Shown: positions 1-6,582 of the stretch, piece after piece
How positions within the stretch are numbered: position 1 is the stretch's first letter
Layout of the letters: the number at the start of each line of letters is the position of its first letter
Source: Thiobacillus sp. UBA3361
Lineage (GTDB): Bacteria > Pseudomonadota > Gammaproteobacteria > Burkholderiales > Thiobacillaceae
NCBI GenBank assembly: GCA_002360535.1
Contig: DEQR01000067.1
Location: 1-10,402 of the forward strand
Direction of reading: 5' to 3'
DNA: 10,402 bases
Position numbers and translations under genes: made by a program
The notes under the pieces: generated by a model
Seen by the model: the letters and a program-made list of their open reading frames with translations, nothing else
What the model was told of the DNA's origin: nothing
Database searches by the model: none

Positions 1-233
1 ACGAATGCATCAACTGCGACGTGTGCGAGCCCGAGTGCCCCAACGACGCCATCTCCCAGGGTGAGGATATCTATATCATCGACCCGAACAAGTGCACGGA
101 GTGCGTGGGCCATTTCGACACCCCGCAGTGCCGCGAGGTCTGTCCCGTCGATTGCATCCCGGTCAACCCCGACTATGTGGAAACCCCCGAACAGCTGATG
201 GCCAAATTCGAGCGCCTGACCAAGGGCGGCTGA
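1..233 (+). CDS. YfhL/Alvin-type 2[4Fe-4S] ferredoxin (5' end outside window)
   Basis: Low-potential electron carrier in the cytoplasm. The reading frame is already open at position 3 (ECINCDVCEPECP), so the real start lies a few codons upstream of the window; the GTG at 21 is internal and would split the first cluster motif. Cysteines are arranged as C-x2-C-x2-C-x3-CP for the first cluster. The second is C-x2-C, then eight residues (VGHFDTPQ), then C-x3-CP with a further Cys three residues on (CPVDC). This long insertion between second-cluster cysteines, plus a helical C-terminal extension of about 25 residues ending KGG, is the hallmark of the Allochromatium vinosum/YfhL ferredoxin group. 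The physiological partner cannot be read from this window. The gene ends at a TGA just before a shared terminator and converges on the dynamin-like gene. Family assignment is firm; the redox partner is unknown. Confidence 0.93.
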   Translation, partial: ECINCDVCEPECPNDAISQGEDIYIIDPNKCTECVGHFDTPQCREVCPVDCIPVNPDYVETPEQLMAKFERLTKGG

Positions 234-248
234 GCGGCTTCCGCCGAT

Positions 249-277
249 AAAAAAGGCGCGGATTTCCGCGCCTTTTT
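249..277. terminator. Bidirectional intrinsic terminator between convergent genes
   Basis: An A-run at 249-254, stem GGCGCGG (255-261), loop ATTT (262-265), stem CCGCGCC (266-272) and T-run 273-277. Because the A-run precedes and the T-run follows the 7-bp GC stem, the hairpin works in either direction. It lies 15 nt after the ferredoxin stop (+) and 12 nt beyond the dynamin stop (-). An outer complement CCGCCG (241-246) / CGGCGG (283-288) could lengthen the structure. Confidence 0.9.
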
Positions 278-289
278 GCTTCCGGCGGT

Positions 290-2254
290 TCAGGCTGCCT
301 TGGCGGCCTCCGCCGGTGGATCTTCCTGGGCGTCCAGGGCCTGCCGCAGGCGCTGGTCGATCTCCTCCAGCCCCGCCATCTGCCGTTCGATGTCGCCGCC
401 CATCTGTTCCAGTTCCTGGATGCGCCCGCCCAGGGTGTCGGCCGCCTTGTGGATGCGCTTGACGCTTTCCAGGCGGCGGCGCAATTGCATCTGGTGCTCG
501 CGCACCTGGCTTTCCATGGGCGACATGATGGATTTGAGCCAGGTCTCGACCTCCTTGTTGGCCACCTCGAACACGCTCACCACCCGGCTCGCCAGGGTCT
601 CGAAGAACCGCGAGGTGAGCGTGTACTGCTCGGTGGTGAGGAGGTTGAGCAGGGTGTTGAAGTGCAGGTTGTAGGTGGCCTCCAGGCGCTCGATTTCCTT
701 GCGGTACTTGAGCATGCTGAAGGGCGGGATGGACACCAGCTGGATGCCGTGTTCCTGGTTCAGCTTCTTGTACATGGCCTCCATCATCCGGTTGATTTCC
801 TCGATCTGGACGGTGGCCTCGTTCAGGTGGGTATCCACGTCGCTGAAGAACCGGTTCATGGCCTCGCGGATGCCCTTAGTGAAGCGGCTCTTGGTCATGT
901 CCTCCCGGGCACTGCGCACTTCTCCGCGCAGCATGTCCATGCCCAGGTGCTTGAACAGCTTGACGCTCTGCTGGGAAAAGACACTGCGCAGGGCCTGGAA
1001 CTGCTGCAGGCCGCGCTCGAAGACCTCCTTGTCCTGGCTGATCTTGGCCATGATGTGATCGACCACGTCCACGTTCTTGCCCTGCAGGCCGCGCAGTTCG
1101 CTGAGCTGTTCATCGACACCGCGGCGCCGCGCCTGGAGCAACCCCAGGCTGGTGCCCAGCATCTCGGAGATCTCCGTTTCCGTCTGGTCGCGCACGATGG
1201 CCTGCTTGGAGGGGATCAGCTCGCTGGACAAGGCCGCCTCCAGGGCACCGATGCGGCTGCGTTCCAGCAGTTTCTGATCGCCGTTGATCTTGGCCAGCAG
1301 GGCCTTCTGGGCGGATATGGGGTAGATCTGGCTGGCTTTGATCTCCAACTGCTCGGCACATTTCCTGACCTGGTTGTCAATCTCCGCGTTGATCTGCTCC
1401 TCGCTCTTGAGGTCGTCCCACAGGCCGTCGATCTTGTTCAGGGCCACCAGCCGGCCGCGCTGCTTGCCCTGCTGCTGGATGTGCTGGCGCCATACCTCGA
1501 TGTCCGACTTGGTGACGCCGGCGTCGGCAGACAGGATGAACAGCACCGCGTGGGCGTTGGGCAGCAGGCTCAGGGTCAGTTCCGGCTCCACGCCGATGGC
1601 GTTCAGGCCGGGGGTGTCATAGACCACCAGGCCCTTTTCCAGGAAGGGGTGGGGGAAGTTGATCACCGCGTGGCGCCAGGCCGGGATGCTGACCTTGCCG
1701 TCCTGGGGGGCGCCGACGCTGGCATCCGGGTGCTCCGGGTCGTACAGGCCATATTGCTGCGCCTCGCCGCTGTCCACCTCCTTGACCCGGCAGACCTCCT
1801 GCATGGCCAGGGTGACGCTGTCCGGCGAGGTGACGTCGATATCGACGATGGTCCATTCTTCAGGATAGCTCTTGTACTCCGCCACCGTCGCGTTGGTGCT
1901 GCGGGTCTCGATGGGCAGCAACTGGATGTGGGGCGGCTTGGCCGGGTCATAAAGCAGCTCGGTGGGGCACATGGTGGTGCGCCCGGCGGTGGAGGGCAGC
2001 AGGCGCTGGCGCAGGTCGGACAGGAATACCGCGTTGATCAACTCCGACTTGCCGCGGGAGAACTCGGCGATGAAGGCCACGTGCAGCTTGTCCTCGGCCA
2101 GTCGGTCGATCAGCTGCTGCAGGCGCAGGTCCCGCTGGGAGTCGTTGAGGTCTTCACGGTTGAGCCATTGGCGGTAATTGCTCACGCACTCTGCGAGACG
2201 GTTGCGCCATTCGCTGTAGGCCTCGAATTCCTCGACAAGCGTCGTGTTGCTCAT
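290..2254 (-). CDS. Bacterial dynamin-like GTPase
   Basis: A 654-residue protein with an N-terminal dynamin-type GTPase domain. Motifs: G1 AEFSRGKS (63-70), G2 region AGRTTMCPTEL (90-100), G3 DTPG (213-216), G4 NKID (273-276) and a G5-like SAQK (314-317). The first G1 Gly is Ala, which I recall as usual for this proteobacterial subgroup. About 110 residues lie between G2 and G3. The rest (about 345-640) is mostly helical, with charged heptad-like stretches at about 355-425 and 585-640. A hydrophobic turn (about 503-517, IQLVSIPPFSMLKY) sits between two long helices and may be the membrane-contacting tip. No signal peptide or classic transmembrane segment is visible. The ATG follows a good SD (GGAGGG on the minus strand, 2258-2263). 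The gene is 91 nt downstream of mutM on the same strand. Bacterial dynamins tubulate or fuse membranes, but the role of this subgroup is not known to me. GTPase identity is firm; the cellular role is open. Confidence 0.92.
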   Translation of the reverse strand: MSNTTLVEEFEAYSEWRNRLAECVSNYRQWLNREDLNDSQRDLRLQQLIDRLAEDKLHVAFIAEFSRGKSELINAVFLSDLRQRLLPSTAGRTTMCPTELLYDPAKPPHIQLLPIETRSTNATVAEYKSYPEEWTIVDIDVTSPDSVTLAMQEVCRVKEVDSGEAQQYGLYDPEHPDASVGAPQDGKVSIPAWRHAVINFPHPFLEKGLVVYDTPGLNAIGVEPELTLSLLPNAHAVLFILSADAGVTKSDIEVWRQHIQQQGKQRGRLVALNKIDGLWDDLKSEEQINAEIDNQVRKCAEQLEIKASQIYPISAQKALLAKINGDQKLLERSRIGALEAALSSELIPSKQAIVRDQTETEISEMLGTSLGLLQARRRGVDEQLSELRGLQGKNVDVVDHIMAKISQDKEVFERGLQQFQALRSVFSQQSVKLFKHLGMDMLRGEVRSAREDMTKSRFTKGIREAMNRFFSDVDTHLNEATVQIEEINRMMEAMYKKLNQEHGIQLVSIPPFSMLKYRKEIERLEATYNLHFNTLLNLLTTEQYTLTSRFFETLASRVVSVFEVANKEVETWLKSIMSPMESQVREHQMQLRRRLESVKRIHKAADTLGGRIQELEQMGGDIERQMAGLEEIDQRLRQALDAQEDPPAEAAKAA

Positions 2255-2300
2255 AGTCCCTCCACTGCTCCTCGGGTCAGGTATGCCGGACTGTTACGGC

Positions 2301-2327
2301 AATTTAGCAGAAAACTTGAAGGCGCAA
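2301..2327 (-). promoter_or_regulatory. Possible sigma70 promoter for the dynamin-like gene
   Basis: Read on the minus strand, TTGCGC (2322-2327) is followed after 15 nt by TAAATT (2301-2306), which is preceded by TGC and so resembles an extended -10 (TGnTAAATT). It sits about 47 nt before the dynamin ATG, after the mutM stop. The spacer is short and only 4 of 6 bases of the -10 match, so this is a weak call. If it is not real, the gene is probably read from the mutM transcript. Confidence 0.25.
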
Positions 2328-2345
2328 TCGGTTGGCCGATGATTC

Positions 2346-3161
2346 TTAACGTTTTTGGCAGTTCGGGCAAAGGAAGCTGCTGCGCCCTCCCTGGCGCAGG
2401 AGGCGTATCGCAGTGGCGCATTTCCGGCAGGGCAGTCCCACGCGGTCATAGACGAAATAGTCCTGTTGGAAATAGCCGGGCTCACCCCGGCTGTCCACGA
2501 AATCCCGCAGGGTGCTGCCGCCGGCGGCAATGGCCCGAGTGAGCACGTCGCGGATGGCGGCCACCAGGGCGGCGCAACGCGGCCGGGACAGTCGGCCCGC
2601 GTCCAGCCTCGGGTCGATGCCGGCCAGGAACAGGGCCTCGTTGGCGTAGATGTTGCCGATGCCCGCGATTCGGTGGCTGTCCATAAGAAAGGCCTTGACG
2701 GCGACCCGTCGGCCGCGGGTGATGGCGTGCAGGCGCGTGCCGTCGAAGGCCTCCGAGAGGGGCTCGATGCCCAACCCGGCGAGCAAGGGATGGCGGGCCG
2801 GGTCGGCGGTTTGGAGCAGCGCTCCGAAACGGCGCGGGTCACGCAGGCGCAGGCAGTGTCCGTCGGCCAGCAGCAGGTCCACGTGGTCATGGGGGCCGGG
2901 CGGGGTGTCGCCAGTCAGCAGGCGCAGGCTGCCGGACATGCCCAGATGCAGGATCAGGGTATCCCGGTCCAGCTCCAGCAGCAGGTATTTCCCACGCCGG
3001 GTACAGCGGACGATGCGCCGGCCCCGCAGGGTCTGGTCCAGATCGGGGGCGACGGGCCAGCGCAGCCGGGCATCACGCACCCGTGCGCCGATCAGCGCCT
3101 GACCGGTCAGATGGGGAGCCAAACCGCGCAGCACGGTTTCCACTTCTGGCAGTTCGGGCAT
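2346..3161 (-). CDS. mutM: Formamidopyrimidine-DNA glycosylase (Fpg/MutM)
   Basis: Bifunctional base-excision-repair enzyme: it removes 8-oxoguanine and formamidopyrimidines and cuts the abasic site by beta/delta elimination. The start is fixed by the family N-terminus MPELPEVET: Pro2 becomes the N-terminal catalytic nucleophile and Glu3 the acid, so the 27 upstream in-frame codons reaching back to 3242 must be non-coding. The protein is 271 residues, close to the E. coli 269. Visible landmarks are Lys58 in RRGKYLLL (the conserved Lys57 of the processed protein), GMSG (74-77), DPRRFG (108-113), the helix-two-turn-helix segment HRIAGIGNIYANEAL (163-177), and a C-terminal zinc finger C245-x2-C248-x16-C265-x2-C268 containing the conserved Arg of GGR. 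No strong SD precedes the ATG. The gene is divergent from the TPR-lolB-ispE operon and lies upstream of the dynamin-like gene on the same strand. All key residues are present. Confidence 0.97.
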   Translation of the reverse strand: MPELPEVETVLRGLAPHLTGQALIGARVRDARLRWPVAPDLDQTLRGRRIVRCTRRGKYLLLELDRDTLILHLGMSGSLRLLTGDTPPGPHDHVDLLLADGHCLRLRDPRRFGALLQTADPARHPLLAGLGIEPLSEAFDGTRLHAITRGRRVAVKAFLMDSHRIAGIGNIYANEALFLAGIDPRLDAGRLSRPRCAALVAAIRDVLTRAIAAGGSTLRDFVDSRGEPGYFQQDYFVYDRVGLPCRKCATAIRLLRQGGRSSFLCPNCQKR

Positions 3162-3195
3162 GGGTGTGAGATCGGCGGGATCGGGGGATGGGCGG

Positions 3196-3214
3196 GACGG
3201 GCATGTTACCCGTC
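3196..3214. repeat. Inverted repeat in the mutM/TPR divergent intergenic region
   Basis: GACGGG (3196-3201) and CCGTC-containing CCCGTC (3209-3214) are exact reverse complements separated by 7 nt. The repeat lies two bases upstream of the proposed -35 box of the rightward promoter and about 35 nt upstream of the mutM ATG. It could be a regulator half-site pair, or a 6-bp hairpin in the mutM leader. No known operator is recognised. Confidence 0.4.
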
Positions 3215-3216
3215 GC

Positions 3217-3245
3217 TTTCCAGCCCTGGGCGGGTTTTGCATAAT
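3217..3245 (+). promoter_or_regulatory. Sigma70-like promoter for the TPR-lolB-ispE operon
   Basis: TTTCCA (3217-3222, 4 of 6 to TTGACA), spacer of exactly 17 nt, then CATAAT (3240-3245, 5 of 6 to TATAAT). Transcription would start near 3252, giving a leader of about 25 nt before the ATG at 3276. The position between divergent genes supports the call. Confidence 0.55.
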
Positions 3246-3275
3246 GGGAGCTCGTTACCGACGCTGGGACGCGCC

Positions 3276-4982
3276 ATGAAACTCATCACCCTGCTGGCAC
3301 CCCTGGTTGCCCTTGCGACCTGCGCCTGCGCCCAGACTCCCAAGTCTGCACCCATGTCCGAGGGGCTGTCACCGACCGCGGTCCAGTCTGCCGCCGGCGG
3401 CCTGACACCGGACATCCTGAACCAGTTCCTGCTGGCCGAGATCGCCGGCCAGCGCGGCGAACTGAAGCTGGCTGCCGACGCCTACGTGGACCTGGCTTAC
3501 AAGACCCGCGATGCGCGCATCGCCCGGCGCGCCACTGAGGTGGCCCTCTACAGCCGGCAGACCAATCAGGCGATGCGTGCCGCCAAGCTCTGGCTGGAGC
3601 TGGAGCCGGATTCGGTCAAGGCCCGCCAGACCTGGGTCTCGATGCTGGTGAGCGTGGGCCGCCTGAACGATGCCAAGCCCTATCTGCAGGAGATGCTGCA
3701 GCAGTCCGGCCGCCCGGTGGGCGAGACCTTCGTGCAACTGCACTCCATGCTGTCGCGTAACAAGGACAAGCGGGCGGTGCTGGACCTGATGGTCGAACTG
3801 GCCGGGGCCTATGCCTCGGTGCCCGAGGCCCACCTAGCCGTGGCCCAGTCCGCCTGGCAGGCCGGTCAGATGGATCAGGCCAGTCAATCCCTGGACACAG
3901 CCCTGCGTTTGCGCCCCGGTTGGGAGGCGGTGGCCCTGTTCAAGGGCAAGGTGCTGGCCGCCAAGGGTGACGATGCCGTGCTGGACTATTGGCGCGACTA
4001 CCTGTCCCAGAACCCCGCCTCCAGCCAAGTGCGAATGTCCTATGCCCAGCAGTTGGCCCGTTCCGGCAAGTTTCCCGAGGCGCGCGCCGAGTTCGAACTG
4101 CTGATGCAGGCCACGCCGGGCAACCCGGAAATCTATGCTGCCATCGGCCTGCTGGCCATGCAGATGAACGACTTGGAGAGTGCCGAGAAGAGCCTGCGGC
4201 TGGCCGTCGACCACGGACATCCGGACCCGGGCGCCATCCGCATGTATCTGGGCCAGTTGGACGAGGGCCGGCGCCGTTATGAGGCGGCCCTGGGCTGGTT
4301 CCGTGCCATCCAGGACGGCAAGCAGGTGTTCGAGGCCAGGATGCGCGAGGCCGTGGTGCTGGCCAAGCTGGGGCGGGTGAGCGAGGCCCTGGGGCTGCTC
4401 AAGGGCATACAGGCCGCTGACGAGGGCGAGCAGGTGGCTTTGTACCAGAACGAGGCCCAGGTCCTGCGCGAGGCGCGTGACCACGCGGGGGCCTATGCGG
4501 CCCTGGAGCGCGGCCTCAAGGCCCTGCCCGACAATCCGGAGCTGCTCTACGACCGGGCCATGGCGGCGGAAAAGGTCAATCGGCTGGACGTGCTGGAACG
4601 CGATCTGCGCCGGCTCATCGAGCTTCGGCCCGAGCATGCCCACGCCTACAACGCCCTGGGTTACACGCTGGCGGACCGCACCGGCCGTATCGACGAGGCC
4701 ATCACCCTGCTGGGCAAGGCGCTGGCCCTGGCACCGGAAGACCCCTTCATCCTCGACAGCATGGGCTGGGCCCTCTACAAGGCGCGCCGGCTGGATGAAT
4801 CCATCGGCTACCTGCGGCGCGCCCTGCGCGGCCGGGATGACCCGGAGATCGCCGCCCACCTGGGCGAGGTCCTCTGGCACCGTGGTGATCGCGACGAGGC
4901 CAGGCAAATTTGGCAGGGTTCCCTGAAGACTCATCCGGACAACGAAAGCCTGCGCGAGATCCTGTCCCGATTCCAGCCATGA
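3276..4982 (+). CDS. Secreted tetratricopeptide-repeat protein, lolB-linked
   Basis: A 568-residue repeat protein. The ATG at 3276 is chosen because it opens a secretion signal (MKLITLLAPLVALATCACA) and lies about 25 nt below a promoter; the frame is open far upstream only as an antisense shadow of mutM. Cleavage could be by signal peptidase I after A17-C18-A19. Two cysteines at 16 and 18 hint at a lipoprotein, but LATC has Thr at -1, which is non-ideal. The body is a helical solenoid of degenerate TPRs from about 60 to 550. The clearest units are near 253-280 (SYAQQLARSGKFPEARAEF), 283-312, 455-487 (AYNALGYTLADRTGRIDEAI), 490-519 and 524-552. It corresponds to the TPR protein beside lolB in Pseudomonas (PA4667 position), so it probably sits in the periplasm or on the outer membrane as a protein-interaction scaffold. 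The stop overlaps the lolB ATG, implying coupled translation. Partners are unknown. Confidence 0.9.
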   Translation: MKLITLLAPLVALATCACAQTPKSAPMSEGLSPTAVQSAAGGLTPDILNQFLLAEIAGQRGELKLAADAYVDLAYKTRDARIARRATEVALYSRQTNQAMRAAKLWLELEPDSVKARQTWVSMLVSVGRLNDAKPYLQEMLQQSGRPVGETFVQLHSMLSRNKDKRAVLDLMVELAGAYASVPEAHLAVAQSAWQAGQMDQASQSLDTALRLRPGWEAVALFKGKVLAAKGDDAVLDYWRDYLSQNPASSQVRMSYAQQLARSGKFPEARAEFELLMQATPGNPEIYAAIGLLAMQMNDLESAEKSLRLAVDHGHPDPGAIRMYLGQLDEGRRRYEAALGWFRAIQDGKQVFEARMREAVVLAKLGRVSEALGLLKGIQAADEGEQVALYQNEAQVLREARDHAGAYAALERGLKALPDNPELLYDRAMAAEKVNRLDVLERDLRRLIELRPEHAHAYNALGYTLADRTGRIDEAITLLGKALALAPEDPFILDSMGWALYKARRLDESIGYLRRALRGRDDPEIAAHLGEVLWHRGDRDEARQIWQGSLKTHPDNESLREILSRFQP

Positions 4983-5557
4983 GGCTGGCGCGGGGCGTCT
5001 GGCTGCTTGGCTTATTGTTCCTGGACGCCTGTTCCCTTTTCAAGCCGGTCCCGCCGCCGGCGGTGGCGGTGGGCGTCGGCCCCCTGCGCGCTTTCCACCT
5101 CGAAGGACGCATCTCGCTGAAGACCGAGACCCAGTCCTTCGCCGGCGGCATCGGCTGGTTGCATCGGGACGACGACGACGAGATCCTGCTCAGCACCCCC
5201 CTGGGGCAAGGTGTGGCTGAGCTGCGCGGCTCGCGCGGCGGCGTCGTCCTGACCGACGGCGAAGGTCGTCAATACCAGGCCGCCGATGCGGAAACCCTGT
5301 TGGAGCAGCACCTGGGCGTCCGCCTGCCCTTGCGGGGACTGCTCTACTGGCTGGATGCCCGGCCGCGTCCGGACAGCCCTTATGGGGTGGAAGCCGACCG
5401 GGACGGTCGGGTGGGTGCGTTGACCCAGGACGGCTGGCGCATCGACTACGGCCGTTATGCCAGACAGGGTGAGCGCTGGCTGCCCGGCAAACTGTTTGCC
5501 AGCCATGGCGAGGGCGTGGAGTTCCGCCTGGTGGTGGACAACTGGCAAGTGCCGTGA
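4979..5557 (+). CDS. lolB: Outer-membrane lipoprotein receptor LolB
   Basis: Last step of the Lol pathway: accepts lipoproteins from the periplasmic carrier LolA and inserts them in the inner leaflet of the outer membrane. The protein is 192 residues (E. coli about 207). The chosen ATG overlaps the TPR stop (ATGA) and gives an N-terminus with a basic start, hydrophobic core and lipobox LDAC, with the acylated Cys at 18. Ser follows the Cys, so nothing suggests inner-membrane retention (no Asp at +2). Family features are the LEGRISL strand (41-47), STPLGQGVAEL (72-82), LTDGEGRQYQAADAE (91-105), DGWRIDYGRY (151-160) and the terminal VVDNWQVP (185-192). An acidic run DDDD (64-67) lies in a loop. 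Upstream starts in the same frame lie inside the TPR gene and lack a signal. The 3' end overlaps ispE by 4 nt, and no clear SD precedes the ATG, so translation is probably coupled. Confidence 0.95.
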   Translation: MRLARGVWLLGLLFLDACSLFKPVPPPAVAVGVGPLRAFHLEGRISLKTETQSFAGGIGWLHRDDDDEILLSTPLGQGVAELRGSRGGVVLTDGEGRQYQAADAETLLEQHLGVRLPLRGLLYWLDARPRPDSPYGVEADRDGRVGALTQDGWRIDYGRYARQGERWLPGKLFASHGEGVEFRLVVDNWQVP

Positions 5558-6396
5558 GCACACGGCCTGAATCCTGGCCGGCCCCGGCAAAGCTCAATCT
5601 GTTCCTGCATGTGGTGGGCCGGCGCGCCGACGGCTATCACCTGCTGCAGACCGTGTTTCGCTTCCTGGATTACGGCGACCGGCTGCACATCGCCGTCCGG
5701 GATGATGCCGCGATCCGCATGCTGAACCCGCTGCCGGGCATTCCGGAAGAGAGGGATCTGTGCTGGCGGGCGGCCCGTCTGCTTCAGACGAGTACCGGTT
5801 GCGCCCTGGGAGCGGACATCCGTCTCGACAAGCGCCTGCCCCTGGGCGGCGGTCTGGGCGGCGGCAGTTCGGATGCCGCCACTGTGCTCCTGGTGCTGAA
5901 CCGGCTCTGGGGTCTGGGGCTGGATCGCGGAACCCTGCAGGCACTGGGGCTGCAATTGGGCGCCGACGTGCCGGTGTTCATTTTCGGCCGCTCCGCCTTC
6001 GCCGAGGGGGTGGGCGAAGTGCTGCGGCCCGTCAGCCCGAGTCCGGCCAGCTATGTCGTTCTGAAACCTCCCGTGGAGGTGCCCACGGCGCGGATCTTTG
6101 CCGATCCGGGATTGACACGGGACACGCCAATGAGCACAATTGCCGCCCTTCGGGACGGCTACGGTCACAACGATCTGCAGCCGGTTGCCGTGGCGTTGTA
6201 CCCCCAGATCGGCGACTGCCTGGCATGGCTCCGCCAATTCGGGGATGCGCGCATGACGGGTTCGGGGGCCTGCGTCTTCGCGGCCTTCCCCGATCGGGCC
6301 TCGGCCGAGGCGGTGTTTCGCCGGCGGCCCGCCCACATGGACGGTTTCGTCGCGGACGGTCTCGATCGGCACCCGCTGTTCGATATGGTCCAGTGA
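5554..6396 (+). CDS. ispE: 4-diphosphocytidyl-2-C-methyl-D-erythritol kinase (IspE)
   Basis: MEP (non-mevalonate) isoprenoid pathway kinase: ATP phosphorylates the 2-hydroxyl of CDP-ME. It is a GHMP-superfamily enzyme of 280 residues, the usual length. Visible motifs: PAKLNLFLHV near the N-terminus with catalytic Lys13, GYHLLQT (27-33), the ATP loop PLGGGLGGGSSDAA (96-109), GADVPVF with catalytic Asp138, and the C-terminal GHMP glycine loop MTGSGACVFAAF (234-245). The GTG start at 5554 overlaps the lolB stop (GTGA) and no SD is obvious, consistent with translational coupling. The last codons (MVQ, stop) are formed by the first unit of a short tandem repeat that continues to the tRNA-Gln gene. 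No terminator separates ispE from tRNA-Gln, so they may share a transcript. Confidence 0.97.
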   Translation: MSTRPESWPAPAKLNLFLHVVGRRADGYHLLQTVFRFLDYGDRLHIAVRDDAAIRMLNPLPGIPEERDLCWRAARLLQTSTGCALGADIRLDKRLPLGGGLGGGSSDAATVLLVLNRLWGLGLDRGTLQALGLQLGADVPVFIFGRSAFAEGVGEVLRPVSPSPASYVVLKPPVEVPTARIFADPGLTRDTPMSTIAALRDGYGHNDLQPVAVALYPQIGDCLAWLRQFGDARMTGSGACVFAAFPDRASAEAVFRRRPAHMDGFVADGLDRHPLFDMVQ

Positions 6397-6439
6397 TGCG
6401 GTGGTCCTGTGATGCGGTCTGAACTGATGTGGTCTGAAC
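6386..6439 (+). repeat. Short tandem repeat from the ispE 3' end to the tRNA-Gln leader
   Basis: Two 16-nt units, TGGTCCAGTGATGCGG (6386-6401) and TGGTCCTGTGATGCGG (6402-6417), differ at one base. In an overlapping register TGATGCGGTCTGAAC (6410-6424) and TGATGTGGTCTGAAC (6425-6439) are 15-nt tandem copies differing at one base. The first unit supplies the last ispE codons and its stop; the last ends 3 nt before the mature tRNA-Gln. Confidence 0.85.
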
Positions 6440-6442
6440 ACT

Positions 6443-6519
6443 TGGGGAGTCGCCAAGTTGGTTAAGGCACCGGATTTTGATTCCGGCATTCGAGGGTTCG
6501 AATCCTTCCTCCCCAGCCA
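6443..6519 (+). tRNA. tRNA-Gln (anticodon TTG)
   Basis: Full cloverleaf of 77 nt with encoded CCA. The acceptor stem TGGGGAG (6443-6449) pairs with CTCCCCA (6509-6515), followed by discriminator G6516 and CCA. The anticodon stem CCGGA/TCCGG encloses loop TTTTGAT with anticodon TTG at 6477-6479. The T-arm is GAGGG-TTCGAAT-CCTTC with one G-U pair. It decodes CAA, and CAG by wobble. Its place between ispE and prs matches Pseudomonas. Confidence 0.97.
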
Positions 6520-6533
6520 AATACCAAGCGTGT

Positions 6534-6558
6534 AGCGTGGCTGCACGCTTTTTGTTTT
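6534..6558 (+). terminator. Intrinsic terminator after tRNA-Gln, before prs
   Basis: Stem AGCGTG (6534-6539), loop GCTG, stem CACGCT (6544-6549), then T-rich TTTTTGTTTT. A second copy, AAGCGTG at 6527-6533, can pair with the same CACGCTT (6544-6550) as a 7-bp alternative stem. Only about 25 nt remain before the prs start, so either prs transcription starts upstream and reads through, or a promoter lies in this short gap; none is clear. Confidence 0.75.
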
Positions 6559-6582
6559 ATTGTTGCCAGCGCGGAGCGGGCC

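Noticed and set aside
2327..2340. Inverted repeat ATCGG-TTGG-CCGAT just after the mutM stop
   Set aside because: The stem is only 5 bp with no U-run in the mutM direction, so it is too weak to call a terminator.
449..2542. A 697-codon open frame on the plus strand opposite the dynamin-like gene
   Set aside because: It is an antisense shadow in GC-rich DNA: no recognisable domain, composition rich in His/Gln/Val/Leu, and the minus-strand frame has all dynamin motifs plus a good SD.
3162..3242. Upstream extension of MutM by 27 codons
   Set aside because: Fpg needs Pro immediately after the initiator Met as catalytic N-terminus, so only the ATG at 3159-3161 can be right.
2355..3275. Open frame extending the TPR protein about 307 codons upstream, opposite mutM
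   Set aside because: This part is antisense to mutM, has no domain, and would bury the clear signal peptide at 3276 and the promoter at 3217-3245 inside a gene.
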